A stretch of DNA of 64,000 nucleotides from Rhea pennata (GCF_028389875.1 NC_084672.1:6560458-6624457); one strand, 5' to 3'; shown: positions 49,767-60,884, counted from the stretch's first letter. Numbers and translations: made by a program. The notes: generated from the sequence alone by a model not told the origin.

Positions 49767-52700
49767 GGTAATTCTGTGTCAGAATCCCATAGACCAGTAA
49801 CTCTAAGATCCAAATTAACACAAGTTATGAATTATGACTACTGTGATACTGAGATAGACACTGTCCTAGAAGCCTGCCGTAATTGTCTACAGTGAGTTGC
49901 TTTGGCCAGCTCTACCAGTTCTCCATTTCTGAGTGTGTTTAATCCTTGCAACAAGATACAGGCAAATTTGATTATGGCAAAAATTGTAGTGTCAAATCAA
50001 CCACAGAACATGGACTTACAGGACTTTTCCCAAACCAGCACACTTAGTTAGAAGAAATCAACAAAGAAAACGACAGTAGAGTTGTTTAGCAGAGGGCAAA
50101 ACATGCAAAGCCACTAGATCTGTATTTCAGTGTCCCAGCTGCACATACGGAGAGAACAAAAGTCAGTTACATCTGCAGTAAACCTGACCAAGAATACCAC
50201 AGCTTTGCAGCATCAAATCTGTCGCAGAGCACAAGTTGGAAAAATGTATTAAATAGATACTTAATCCGTTATATTTTTTCCACCTCACCACTTACAAATG
50301 AAGAAAAGGAATATTAAAAGAGAAGAAACTGAATAGAATTGGTTCTACACAATAAATTGCACATTTAAGCATCACACAAATACTATGCAAGGTCAACATT
50401 TACAGATATCTAACTTTGGACACACACACAAAACAGAAATTACCAGAGTTCAGTTATATATGTACTATTCCTTTAAAAATAATGAAACCATCATTTAAGG
50501 ATTTCTGTTTACTTCCAGATACTGATATATTCTTACTTCCATTTAGTAGGCCAATTTTACAATGCAAATGGTGAATAAAATATAAGAACATTCAAATTAT
50601 TGTTGTGCTTTCCAGAAACCTGTAATTCAACTAGGTCGCCTGCACTTCATTTTATAACTTTGATGGATTTCTGGTTGCTCATTAAAATATAACCACCACA
50701 GAAGACTGGGTTAAATTTAAAGTAACTACTTCCATCAATTAGTCTGTTGAGCTTCAATTCTAATGTCTACCACTGAGAGCTAAGGTGGACTTGCTAACTA
50801 CAGTATTGACTAACTTCTCAGTGATCAACAATTTCATTGTAACATTCTGTTAGAACACAGAATATTCAAAAAGATGCTTATTAACTTAGTATGCAATCTT
50901 AAAGTTTCACATAGCCTTGTGAACATTTTCTTCTTAACAGCTAATGTTCCTTTGCATGCTGTTAATCGTTAAATAACTCCTCACCTTTCAGCTCTAAAGT
51001 ATTTATAGATTATCAGATCCTCCTTCACTTAGTTATGTTTTTTCAAGCTGTATATATTAAGTTCTCTTAATCTTTCTCCGTATGTCATGCCCTCTAATCC
51101 CTTTATCATTTGTCACTGTGGCTTGATAAACTTTTAAAAAAGCCAATGTATTTTTCATAGTGAGAAGAATGACTAAGTGGGCTCCAATAAAACAAGATTC
51201 CAATTCCAATTCTTTCTATATTTCAGCAAACTAAAACTAGCTCTTTTCCAAGCTCTAAAAAAAATGTTGAGAAAATGCTAACCAGTCCTCTGCAAATCAC
51301 AGTTCTGGCTTCAAGAAGAGGAAACGCCAAATAATTTGGGGAAAGTCATTAGTACAAAATGCCCCAAAACTGGAAATAGAAGCGATGAGAAATCTTACAT
51401 GCTCATGCATGTCTATGTACCTTACTCACCCATACACATACGTGTGTGTGCACACACCTGTGCATGTTTCTGTTATGATTTCAAGAATAAACTGGGGACT
51501 CTTCAGATTCAAATGAAGTTCATGTATTTCACTTAGGTAATCCTGTGCTGAATGTTATGTAAACCCATCTCATATTTTCAATTTCAGCAGTCGGTCAACC
51601 ATTACCAACTGTTTCCCAGTTAATATGGAGAACAACTGCAGACTGCACAGTTAGGATGCCTGGTTTGTGCTCTCCTACGTCCCTTCTGATTCTAGCTAAC
51701 ACGCCAACAAGATGTGCTTACCTTGTCATCTTCATCGTCATCTTCATCCAAGCCCATAAGCTCCTGCAAAAGTGGATGTCCATATTAGAAAACACTATAC
51801 TTCTCAGTGATAGGCAGTGTTCAAAAAGCTTATGAAACTCCCACAACGTTTTATTATGCAGTTTTCTCCCACTACTATTGCAAGTCATTAAAAAACCCAC
51901 CACTTTCACCTTTCAGAAATAATGTTCTATGTTCAAGGACTTCTCTTTTTTGTGATATCCTGAACAAAGCATGCAAGACCCTATACAAATTTTAAGTCTA
52001 AATAAAACCATTAGTGGCTGTGTCCGGTAGTTTGAAGGCAACAGCTTTCAAATTCATTGCCAACTTTTACTGTCTGTAAACAGCCGTGTTCTTAGCGTGA
52101 CAAATGAACCAGCGGGTATGTCAAGGCTGAAGATTCTATACCCAACTTGTTCCATCCTCACTGCTACAACGACTGCTCTCTCCCTTTAGGGCCATTACCG
52201 AAACATTAGATGGGAGAAAATACATTAGTACGAACATAATCAATCTCACGAACCTCATAGAGATTTCTAAAGGGCATTATTTCCTCCCTCTAACTTCTGC
52301 GCTGACAGGTAGAGGAGAAAACAAAAGACTTGGCTAAGGCTTGAAATTAGGATCACTTGGCTTTCAGTTCAAGTGTTTTATAAGTTGAGTCTTTAACAGG
52401 GTCCTCCAAGTTTTTCTTGGTTATTTAATAGAAATATTTGAATCACTGTATTACAAGTTTAAATACAACTAACACACAAAGAATGTGAAGAATCACAATA
52501 AAAGATGTTCTGTTTCTTATATTTTCTGAAAAGTAGTTGCATCAAGTATGCAGGAGGCACTGAGAGCTCAGATACCCGGATTTACTCTTTGGCTCTCTGG
52601 AATATCCTAAGCAGCTGAATTAACACTGATCATGGTCCACATTTCTGTAGAAGCTCCCATCTGTAAATCATGAAGCATTTTACCAATACTCATGAATTCA

Positions 52701-54717
52701 GCTTCCCAGCAATTAGATCATGCACACAAGGTTAATATTGTTATCCCTATTTTATAGCACAGAAATCAGAGAAAGAATCTGAGGTTCAGATTTCCAAATA
52801 CTGCTGCTTTCTTTCACAAAATGTTCATACTGGCACACAGAAAACAAAGGTAGTACACAGGCAGCTGAGGTCTGAATATACAAATACAAAAGAAAAAAGA
52901 CTGTGCAAAGTATTTTGAAGAAAACTTTTTCTCATCTGCAGGACAGATGTGACTAAGAGTAGCACCTGATTGTCTATTTTTGACCTACGGGTGGTCAACA
53001 TCATAGATGCACACAAAAAAAGAAATCGGGTAATATTAAAGGCATTTTGACTGACTACTTATTCCATATGATCCCAATCCTGCAAAGCACTTTGGCACAC
53101 ATTTAACATTTGCTTATGCAAAAATGCACCACTGATTTCCACGGCATAGCATCGCTCAGGAGCTGTACCAGGAAATGGGCCAAGTTTCGTATGACTGTTT
53201 CTTGAGTATAGCTGCAATTATTCTATATTCTCAGATACACGCCTTCTGTAGCATCCAGCAGGATGATGCACTATTCAACCTTGCTGACCTGTGCGTGTGT
53301 GGGACACCACGCACTGGAACGTGCAGCTAATTCACCACAGGAAGAATGATGGGCATTGGTAGATATTCACACCGCATTTTATCTAGTATGCTGTACTCAC
53401 CATTATTTTGTATTGTTTTGTATTATAAAAAAGCAAAAATGTGAAAAACAACACTATCTGGGATTCTCCCACATGCGAATTCTCATTTTCTTAATGAAAC
53501 AAATGAGTCAAGGAAGATACGTAATATATTTCTAAGGTCGTCTAGACATAGCTAAGATTGGAGATAAGCATTTCACTTACCATTTGTCTTCACATTCAGT
53601 TCATATCCTGGTCTGGATAACATGACTTTCCCTCTGTTTTAAATAATTCTTTTATTTAGGAACAACTACAAACTAAACTAGAACTTCCACTGCTAAAACT
53701 AATACAACAGCTATTGCCTTTCTCAATACTAGGATATTATTTTCTTTGTACAAAATCCATGTGATCAGCTTGGGGAGAAGTGTTCTTCATGGGTACAAAT
53801 CTCAATCAGCTTTTTTTCAAAAGCCAGAAATAAGCTAATTCTGCCTGAATTTTATTCCTATACTTGTTATATGTTTAAAGACAGATTATTACAGTTATTC
53901 ATGAATTTACTTGCTTCATTTTTAACTTAAATTAACAGTGTTATGTAAGAAAAGACAAGGGTCAAATTTAGGATTAAGTTCAAACAGCATATCATATCCC
54001 ACCAGCAGCACTTTGCCACATGTTGTAATTATTTTTGTAGATGTCCTTTCCCTCTGCTAGATCAAGTTAAGAAACTGCAAGCCAAATTAAAATATATATA
54101 TATATTTCCCATTGATATTGGCGGGGGGGGGGGCAGAAGAGGAGTGAAAAGGTTTCTTCTGAAAGTCTCCAATCACAGGACAAAGTTTAAAAAAACAACT
54201 AACTTCTCTTTTCAGCTTCTACTGACTTTCCTCCTCTGTGAATCATGAATCATCAGTGTGATGCAAAGGGCAAGAGTGGCAGGGCACGGGATGTTGGGTC
54301 TTGGCTCTTTGGAAGTCTGTCTTAATTCTGATCAGTTAAAAACATTTGCACTTATTAAATAAGTCAAATCCCCCTCCCACACACTTGTCTCCTCCCCCCT
54401 CACTACTCTGAATAGTCTATTGCATGAATTGAGTCATTAAAATTGAGAGGGTAGAGGTTTCTCTTCAGTAACTGGGAAATAAAAAAATGCTGCTTAGCTA
54501 CACAACTAACTTAATAGCATTAAAATGCATGATATTTTGCTCAAGGGCAAATTCCAGCTAGCTCTGCCAATAATGTTACTGCTACTTTACTCGCCTGAGC
54601 ATCTTGGGTGCTGCTGACCTTCTCGGTCTTGATGAGAGAGAAGTTATAAGCGAAGAGCACCAGCAAAGCCAGGGGCACCATGTAAAGTTCCACGCTCCAT
54701 ACAGTGACCACGAATAT
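33345..54717 (-). CDS. MCTP2: MCTP2, 3' part of gene (last six coding exons)
   Basis: This is the C-terminal end of a multiple C2 and transmembrane domain protein. MCTPs bind calcium and phospholipid through three C2 domains and are anchored in ER, endosomal or vesicle membranes by two C-terminal transmembrane helices. Only the membrane region and tail are in the window: 183 residues plus stop from exons of 123, 42, 110, 110, 98 and 69 nt, all joining in phase. Seen directly: a TM1 segment with [18 protein letters not shown], an acidic run DEDDDEDDK, the linker [17 protein letters not shown], a TM2 ending [11 protein letters not shown], and [20 protein letters not shown]. From recalled family sequences, [23 protein letters not shown] and the ending RKKRSAL fit MCTP2 better than MCTP1. 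The exon encoding the segment before TM1 was not found, so the gene continues past base 64000. Confidence 0.95.
33414..35705 (-). other. MCTP2: MCTP2 last intron (2.29 kb)
   Basis: GT-AG intron before the terminal exon. It contains an old amniote repeat relic near 34745-34810 and an A-run near 35048. The stretch 35090-35180 (AT-rich, with GTAATTCCATAATGG) looks like candidate regulatory DNA. No other coding signal was seen. Confidence 0.85.
34745..34815. repeat. Old amniote repeat relic in last intron
   Basis: TAGATTGTGATCCCCTTATT then CACAGTGAGTAGCACCTTGC match the dispersed reptile/bird pattern agattgtgatcccattattcacattgagtagtacctta. The match is close for its length. Confidence 0.5.
35706..35803 (-). 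CDS. MCTP2: MCTP2 exon: conserved cytosolic tail
   Basis: The exon is 98 nt, acceptor tttttttccag, donor AAAAG|gtaagt. Two bases complete the Gly codon, then 32 codons follow: [20 protein letters not shown] and [12 protein letters not shown]. This is the most conserved part of the MCTP tail, nearly the same in MCTP1 and MCTP2 and related to the plant MCTP/QUIRKY tail. One change from recalled vertebrate sequences is KKF where KKL is usual. Confidence 0.97.
35804..38222 (-). other. MCTP2: MCTP2 intron between TM2 exon and tail exon (2.42 kb)
   Basis: GT-AG intron. It holds a 27-base T run at 37258-37284 followed by a GT-rich and T-rich patch. The line near 36860-36890 (ATCTGATCCAACCCTTCCCCTGTCC) faintly resembles a CR1 fragment. 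No coding signal other than shadow frames. Confidence 0.85.
37258..37320. repeat. T27 with GT-rich and T-rich tail
   Basis: Twenty-seven T bases, then GTGTGTGGGGGTTTGGTTG and another T10 run, inside an MCTP2 intron. Confidence 0.9.
38223..38332 (-). CDS. MCTP2: MCTP2 exon: transmembrane segment 2
   Basis: The exon is 110 nt, acceptor ttctttgcag, donor CTGGG|gtaagt. Its first base completes the split Asn, giving N-TFNWTVPF. Then comes the second membrane helix, [19 protein letters not shown], and the conserved LRYIVLIW. It ends one base into a Gly codon completed by the next exon. TM2 re-enters or crosses the membrane, so the N-terminal C2 domains and the C-terminal tail face the cytosol, as known for the family. 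Confidence 0.96.
38333..40671 (-). other. MCTP2: MCTP2 intron upstream of TM2 exon (2.34 kb)
   Basis: GT-AG intron with unremarkable single-copy sequence. No repeat, CpG cluster or extra exon was recognised. Confidence 0.85.
40672..40781 (-). CDS. MCTP2: MCTP2 exon: helical linker before TM2
   Basis: The exon is 110 nt, from acceptor tttttattag to donor AAAAA|gtaagt. It opens [17 protein letters not shown] and runs through [20 protein letters not shown], ending with two bases (AA) of a split Asn codon. The [14 protein letters not shown] stretch is a hallmark of the MCTP C-terminal domain (Pfam PRT_C, known from family knowledge). The regular hydrophobic spacing suggests an amphipathic helix on the membrane surface. 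Confidence 0.95.
42480..42790. promoter_or_regulatory. CpG-rich patch, possible weak CpG island
   Basis: About 310 bases contain roughly 25 CpGs by eye count, clearly above the local background but less dense than the island at 46 kb. It lies in the same intron. It could be a second promoter, an enhancer, or a GC-rich single-copy stretch; nothing in the sequence decides this. Confidence 0.4.
45890..46160. promoter_or_regulatory. Intragenic CpG island
   Basis: About 270 bases carry roughly 50 CpG dinucleotides by eye count, against few in the surrounding AT-rich intron. The core near 45961-46140 is very GC-rich, with repeated GGCGGCGGCGCCGCCGCG-type runs. This density marks an unmethylated CpG island and thus a probable promoter inside MCTP2, on either or both strands. 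Just downstream on the minus strand (45661) there is a consensus-like splice donor, AGCAA|GTGAGA. No TATA box was recognised. Confidence 0.7.
46285..46370. repeat. Old amniote repeat relic beside CpG island
   Basis: TGGAGTAATTCCACCAGAAC and CAATAGAATTACTTCAGACT recall the dispersed palindromic pattern ggagtaactccattgaagtcaatggaattactccag. It is inverted around the middle. Confidence 0.45.
49727..49764. repeat. (TC)19 microsatellite
   Basis: Nineteen uninterrupted TC units in the large MCTP2 intron. In transcript sense it reads (GA)n, so it is not a polypyrimidine tract for minus-strand splicing. Confidence 0.97.
51722..51763 (-). CDS. MCTP2: MCTP2 exon: short acidic linker
   Basis: This very short exon is 42 nt, 14 codons, reading [14 protein letters not shown]. 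It has a good acceptor (ttttgcag) and a consensus donor (AAG|gtaagc). It encodes the strongly acidic linker between TM1 and the helical segment before TM2, a feature shared by MCTP1 and MCTP2. Recalled human MCTP2 has a same-length segment ending DEEDEDDK. The exon is phase 0 on both sides, so skipping it would keep the reading frame. Confidence 0.92.
52660..52800 (+). mobile_element. MIR-like ancient SINE fragment
   Basis: GAAGCATTTTACCAATACTC, then ATTGTTATCCCTATTTTATA, then CAGAGAAAGAATCTGAG are in the order of the MIR 3' half (gcactttacaa...attatccccattttacagatgaggaaactgag). It lies in the GC-AG intron of MCTP2. Confidence 0.65.
53060..53180. repeat. Old amniote repeat relic in GC-AG intron
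   Basis: ATGATCCCAATCCTGCAAAG then CACTTTGGCACACATTTAAC resemble the dispersed pattern gatcccaatcctgcaaagcacttaagcacatgcttaac. The family is old and shared by turtles, crocodilians and birds as I recall it. Confidence 0.5.
54595..54717 (-). CDS. MCTP2: MCTP2 exon: transmembrane segment 1
   Basis: The exon is 123 nt, 41 codons, phase 0 at both ends. It starts after the acceptor tttatttctcccag and opens [13 protein letters not shown], followed by the hydrophobic run [13 protein letters not shown], which is the first membrane helix. It closes with [15 protein letters not shown], the start of the cytosolic linker. The usual MCTP motif here is WNFELYM; this copy has WSVELYM. The 3' boundary is unusual: the only join that keeps the frame into the next exon uses a GC donor (CAG|GCGAGT). 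Confidence 0.93.
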
Positions 54718-56059
54718 CTGGGAGAAATAAACAGGAGGGGATACATAAGAGCGTTTAAAGAGAAAGACGTGTAAGAAGGCCTTTCAGTCATTATTCCTCC
54801 GAACATTCATCCTTGAATCTCTGTTAACCTCATTCATATTATTACTTTGACAAAACAAATCTGCTCGAGAAGCGTGTTCTCTTTCTATTTTGTTTGAATC
54901 CATTAGGCTGGCATTTTTTTTAGCTTCTCTTCTCCTCTGTTTCCAGTGAAGTACAAGGCCATGAACATAAGGTCAGTCCAAAGGCGTTATTCCCTCCTTC
55001 CTGGGACCCCTCGAGCCTGAATGCCCAGGCTCGGTATTGAATCCTTAGCACCAACACACAACAGAACCACTTAGAGAAGCAAACCTGCTCCACTTCATCC
55101 AGCTAATTGCTGCGGGGGGCTGGGGGGCGTTTCACAGGCTTGAGGAGAAATTCATCCTGTTGTCCACCAGGATCTGTGCAGGTCCCCATTCACCACACAG
55201 GGGACAACTGGCAAACGCATCTTCACCGTTTGCCCACCCACTGTTTGCTTGGCATGGTGGAGCTGAGCAAGGACAACCAGCTCAGAGCAGGCAAGGCTCA
55301 AGCTCATGCATGATTTTGGGAAGGGGTCCAGGAACCCTACTGTCCATTCCCCTACCGTTTTTCAGTACAACACACACTGATTTCACGGGTGGCTAAGGTT
55401 CTCTTTGCACAGAAAGGGTATAATCTGAGGCCTCAGGAGTAATATCTGACCAAATCTAGTGATACCAAATGCACAAGCCAAATTTTGAAGTAAACCACTC
55501 TGCAAACTGAGTCAGCAAAACAGGTAACACACATGATGGAGACTGTAAGTGGTTTTATTTGTTTGAGTTTTGTCTTGTTTTTAATAACTTTTCAAAAAAT
55601 GATATCAAGCCAAACTGCAATCCTCTTCCATGAGTATCAATCCTATCTGAACAGCCTCTAAACTTGGAGTGGTTGAAAATGCAAAGTTAACAAACTAAAT
55701 CCAGATCTGCCATAAAATGCATGTTGTGATCCCATTTCCTTTTCTACTCATACATAGTGTTCCCAGAACGCCCTAATGCTGGTAGTAACTTTAAGCTATT
55801 TTAAGCAATTGCTTTTAAAGGCTAGGCAGAACACATTTATTGGATTTTTCTCCCCCCTGCCCCAATCTCTGGAATGATCAGCAACAAAAATCTCATTTTG
55901 AGAATAATACAGGTAGGTGAAAATGAGTCAGATCCTTCAAGCTAACGCACCTCAAACTGCGATGAAGGGCAAACTCTACACATGACCAGAAAGCTCAGTC
56001 TCTGCTTCCATTAACCCATAGCTTGGCAGGCATCATATATGCAACCCTGTCTAACATGT

Positions 56060-56145
56060 TCTAGGTGACCCTGCTGAGCAGGGAGGTTGGACTAGATGAT
56101 CTCCAGAGGTCCCTTCCAGCCTTACTGATTTTATGATATGAAGAC
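56060..56145 (+). mobile_element. CR1 LINE 3' end, truncated
   Basis: The words GGTGACCCTGCTGAGCAGGG, GGTTGGACTAGATGATCTCC and AGAGGTCCCTTCCAGCCTTA match the 3' end of the avian and reptilian CR1 retrotransposon. It ends in a decayed form of the ATTCTATG octamer (ATTTTATGATATG). Only about 85 bases remain, the usual 5' truncation of CR1 copies. Confidence 0.92.
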
Positions 56146-59100
56146 AAGACTAGCACTTGTAGTAGGGCATGACTGTGACAACAGAGATTTTGTGTTATGG
56201 ACCTAAAGGTACCAGAGAAGTATTTCCCACTGACTCCTACAGGCGAGGACTTCATACCCCCACAGAAAAGAAGCTGTTGCAACTTTTAAACAAAATGACT
56301 TACTTTGCATCAGACAAACGGCCAGTCAGGATCTACTGGGGCCAAACATACACCAAAAGACGATGACAGTACATCCAGCCCTGCCCAAAGAGCAGTCACA
56401 TTTTGCGGAACAATCCTGACTTTACGCTAGCTGTTGCTATGCCAGGAATTAGACTGTCATCCTATTCTTGGCATTTGTAGTCAGTAAAATAACCTTTAAG
56501 ATATACTGATTTATAAAATGAGCAGACATCCAGATAGCATATCACCATACCATTGATTTGCAGAATAGGATCTTACAATTAGGCAATCTTTTTTCCATTT
56601 TGATCTTGTTTTTCAACATATTAAAAAAATTAGAACTGACAAAAAACATTTTGATAGCCTAAAATCAAAAAAAAAAGTTCTGTGAGAAGTTCTAACCAGA
56701 ACAAATTCCTCTGAAGCTATTTCAACTCCCTTGAATCTTTACTTGCTTCATAAGATAGAGAGAAGGGAATATCAGCTTCAATCCTAACTGAAATGTCATT
56801 CTAAAGAACAAGGTGATTGTATAGACCTAGATAGATACGTCAGATATGGGAGATAGATGAAAATACACGCACAAATATGTGATTATTATACAAACTCCTT
56901 AATGGAAATTTGTATTACTAGGTATTAATTCAATACTTTTGCCTCAGTCTGTTGGAGGAGGTTTCATATGTATCATCTCCCTGAGATACTAGTGAACTCA
57001 AACATCTCATAATGCAAAACAAAAACCAAAAAAACTCCAAAAAACACTACACACTATCACCAACAAAAAACTGCCACCACCTCAAAGTCTTACAAGAGTC
57101 AGTGAAGCTCCAGCAGAACCTCATTCAATTGCAGGACTAGAACCAATTTCAGTGCATCTGTCACCGTCCTTTACCAACAGCACTCTGCTCAGTTGCAAGA
57201 CTAATAAAACCATGCAATCACAGGTCATTTAGGCAAGATATAAAACGAAGACCTTGGTGATTTTAGATCCAACAGTACATTTTGTATATTATTAAGTTTC
57301 AGCCATTAAATAAAACTAAAAGCTTAATTACAAAATCTCACTGCAGTGTCGATAGCTGAGGCATGCTGCCACTTCCCTTCTAATGCTGACTGCGTAAATC
57401 AGTTGCTGAATTACAACTCTCAGACAGCGACGCTTTGATCGAGCCCCCACACCGACTTAAGGCGAGTTGCTTTACTGCCGTAGCCTCAGCAGAGGGAACT
57501 TTCATTACAGTGACACAACGCAGCACCAAGACAAACCGAGCTAGCTAGTCAGAAATTACTTAGCCTCGGAGGTATGGAAAACGATTGCTGGGAACATACA
57601 GCACATATAAAAGTTCAGAGGGTGTTTATAAAACAAATAGGAATATTTCTGCATTTCAACAGCATTTTCAGTGGTTCTGCAGCATCAGCTGTCAAAGCAG
57701 TTTCCATATAAGTCCATGCCCTATTTTATCAGGTCTCTGTAGCCTGGTCTTTTGCCTAAGATACAGGCTAGAAAGAGAAGTCATTAACAGGTTCTCCTCA
57801 CTTGCTCAGCATGGTAAAGGTGATGGACAGTAACCAAGAGCCCCCATTTCAAATGATCAGGTTTTAACAACACTATTTATTTTTTCCACAATGTTTCACA
57901 TCGTCATTAGACCAAGTTCTGTTAGACATAATCCATTACATCATTGACACCTTTTCTGCTGGACTTCATGCTGTGCATGAGAAACATTAAAAGGACAGAA
58001 GTCAATTTCTAAAATAAAACTCAAACAAGTGGAAGCTAGATTTTTTTGTGTTACTTTTAAGGATTTGGATGGTAAAAATGCCAGTTATAGAACTGAGCAA
58101 TTTAATTCACAGCATTATAAAACAATGCTGTTTTCCAGACAGATATATCTAGAGGGGAAAAAAGAGCTCTTGCAACTAGTACTTAGACTATAGTTCTACC
58201 TAGAAGAGAACAGCAATATCACGGCCTTGGAGAAAGGACCACTTGATTTCAGCTGATTAATGTGTTGCTATTTCAAAGGGCCTAATAACTACAGGCTAAA
58301 GCTCTGGAGGTTTGGAAGTCGTTTCATCTGAAAATCATTGAAGAGGGGTCCAACTGTTCCTGTCAAGAAGCATGGAGTTTGAACAACCATGAGAGTGGCC
58401 TTTTTGACAGCGGTACAAAAGATGAGAGAAGGCAGTCTCAACCGAAAGTAAAAACAAACCCTTAGAAACACGTTTCAAATCTGGTTTTTCTACCCCTCTG
58501 GTTCCAATTTAGAATCTGACTATTAAGAACAGATTTTAGGCGGGTGTCTACTCAAGTATGCCCATAAAACATTTGTCACCAGCAACCCCACAGTCACGGG
58601 ATGGAACAAGTTTTTAAAGGCTTAGAAATCTAGCATTAGATAGAGTATTCTGCAATTTTTCTAGGAAAACGATTATAACTTTTTAACTGTAATAAAGAAA
58701 AAAGTACTCTGTCTTGACCATTCTCCTGACCATTCTCAGAGAAATATAAAATGCTGAGTGTTGTGTGACAGAATAATTCTTGTGAAACAACAGTGATGGG
58801 AGAAGCAAAGAGGCATACGTTCCATCAGATGGAAAAAATAAAAGTGAAAAATGATGAAATGCATGCAAGGAACCTAGGGTAAGATGCGAGACTCTCAGTC
58901 CATGTGGGCTCCCATGATAACGAAATGCCTCATCAGTGGAGCGGTGAAAAAAATTACTTGCAACTCCAAATTTCAAAACCACACAGTTCGACTGGACTCC
59001 AGAGAGCTTTGTCAAAAGTTTTCCTTGCCATATATAAACACAGTATATGCAATACATAAAGTTGAGAGAAAAGCTTGAGCTAACGTAACTGTGATCATCC

Positions 59101-59332
59101 AAGTTATCTGTTTTGGATTAAGCCAAAATACTGATTTTGACTTGAGACACAATGACACGCTCCTCTCCCTTTGCAGGGGAGGGGAATGATGTTTTTCTAA
59201 CCTGTCTCTTGGTTGCATAGTCTGCTCAGTGCCCTGTACACGCAAATGCAATCTGTGAAAGAGGAGAAATTTCTGCAGCTGGATACTCAAGGACAAACTC
59301 TCTAGCATTCTTTTTAAGATTCTCTCCCTCTG

Positions 59333-59364
59333 CCCCCCCCCCCCCCAAAAAAAAAAAAAAAAAA
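59333..59364. repeat. C14 joined to A18
   Basis: Fourteen C bases directly followed by 18 A bases. In transcript sense this is T18 followed by G14. Confidence 0.92.
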
Positions 59365-59564
59365 TAAACAGGATATTAGACAATAAAGTAAGAAACTGGT
59401 TCCCAAAAGGGCACTTGAATCCCTTGGAGGCAAGTAAGCCTGCTGACAGCAAACTATTTCTGACAGATACTTATTCCTGCACTCAGAAAGGGAGAGTAGA
59501 AGAGTAGAAAGGAGAGTGAATATGTGCACACGCAGAGAGTGGGAAACTTGTATGTACATGTATG

Positions 59565-59630
59565 CGTGTGTGTGTATAAATATATATAAAAATACATAAA
59601 AATATATAAATATAAAAATAAAAAGCTTCA
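59565..59630. repeat. GT and AT-rich low-complexity tract
   Basis: A short GTGTGT run followed by TATA/AAATA-type words over about 60 bases. Confidence 0.8.
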
Positions 59631-60884
59631 CCTCCAAGGTTTTCCACAATCTGGACATCCCACCTGCTCAAAACCAGTCTGTCCATGTGCACAGAGTTCA
59701 CTGGACTGTGCCGTGGGACCTGGACGCATCCCCTCCCAAATCAAGCAACACAGATGCACTAATCCACGGGTCCATGCTAACAGAAGTTACAGCATGCCAC
59801 GTGGGTTCAGCCTCACATTAACACGGAAACGCGGCTGTTGAACTTGGACTGGCTCATGCATTTGGCTAGAGAAATCATTAAGAAGCAAGCCGGTAACGGC
59901 CACAAATTTCTCAGTAGTACGCCCACATTCAGGGCATGGCAAATACAGGTTGATGTGCTCTCATCGCATATACTTCCCTGCTGATCCCCTCCAGATTTAT
60001 ATTTTAGAGCAGAACTTCTTGCAAAGATGCACCCCAGCATCATTCTTCCTGATACTCCCCTTTCTGCCCCTGTGCCACACTCGGTCAAGAGTGCTCCTCT
60101 ACCGCTTCACAGCCAGCGAGCTGGAGCTACAAGCAGAGTCACAACCTCCTTGCAGTGCAATGACAAAGAACAGGGCAGGAAGAGAAATTAAGCTTAAACT
60201 GACACTGCCAGAAGAAACTTACTTGCTCTAGATTCAACTTGCTTTTTGCGTCCTCAGCAAAAGAACGCAGAGCATCTCAACAGTTCTCCAGAGCGTATGC
60301 GCTGTTGAACAGGGACGACCAAACTCAGAAACAACCTGATGGAATGGAGCTCTTTAAATATTTCTGTCATATTACGAACTATCGCTGCATTGCTCCACAC
60401 ATCTCATCAGCGTACAAACTGCTGATATTGCAGGGTGTACCACGTGCAAAAAAACTTAGCTGCCCTGCACAAGCTCTCCATTACAAGAGCAAACCCAATG
60501 GGCATCTGAAAAAAAGCAAAGCAAAAAATTGTGCCCAGAAAGTGCCCAGGCTGTTTTAGACTCACAGAACCGAGGATTATAAATAAAGGGTATGTTCACA
60601 GGGCACAGTGCATTACCACGTAGATCTACCCGATTTCGTTCTGGAAAAGCTGCCTTGGGTACCAGAAACAAGGTGGTTGTGTTTGCTCACTGCCATCACC
60701 CGCGTGGCAGGGCTGCAAAGCCCCAGCCTCCTGCCAGGCACTCACCGCTCCATCCCCTGAAACCAAACAGCAGCACTCCCCGAACAAAAGGGGGCATAAA
60801 ACAACCAAGGGACCAAGAACAACAAAAATCACTTAAGAACACACACAAAAATTGATACTGTTCAACTCAATGGGTGTTAGGGTC

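Larger units (their letters stand above)
40782..51721 (-). other. MCTP2: MCTP2 large intron (10.9 kb) with two CpG-rich patches
   Basis: GT-AG intron between the acidic-linker exon and the helical-linker exon. It is more than four times longer than most of its neighbours and holds the CpG island near 46 kb, the weaker CpG patch near 42.6 kb, a TC microsatellite at 49727-49764, a G run at 49439-49449 and an old repeat relic near 46290-46370. A plus-strand open frame of 215 codons (43955-44602) shows no recognisable domain. Confidence 0.85.
51764..54594 (-). other. MCTP2: MCTP2 GC-AG intron (2.83 kb)
   Basis: Intron between the TM1 exon and the acidic-linker exon. The donor is GC rather than GT (CAG|GCGAGT on the minus strand) and the acceptor is ttttgcag. 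It contains a MIR-like fragment (52660-52800), an old amniote repeat relic (53060-53180) and an 11-base G run (54123-54133). Confidence 0.8.

Noticed and set aside
54107-54118. Another QWE-like word on the minus strand
   Set aside because: It is followed by a simple IYIYI repeat from a TA tract and lies downstream of the TM1 exon.
56215-56240. QWE-coding word on the minus strand, as in the MCTP motif CFQWES
   Set aside because: The flanking residues (QWEILLW) do not continue the motif.
58683-59102. Minus-strand frame of 139 codons in the upstream intron
   Set aside because: It does not resemble the MCTP2 segment expected before TM1 and overlaps another frame; no splice boundaries fit.
60215-60275. 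Good donor (GAGCAA|gtaagt) after a short frame DAKSKLNLEQ on the minus strand
   Set aside because: The peptide does not match any MCTP2 segment I know, and the upstream acceptor is poor.
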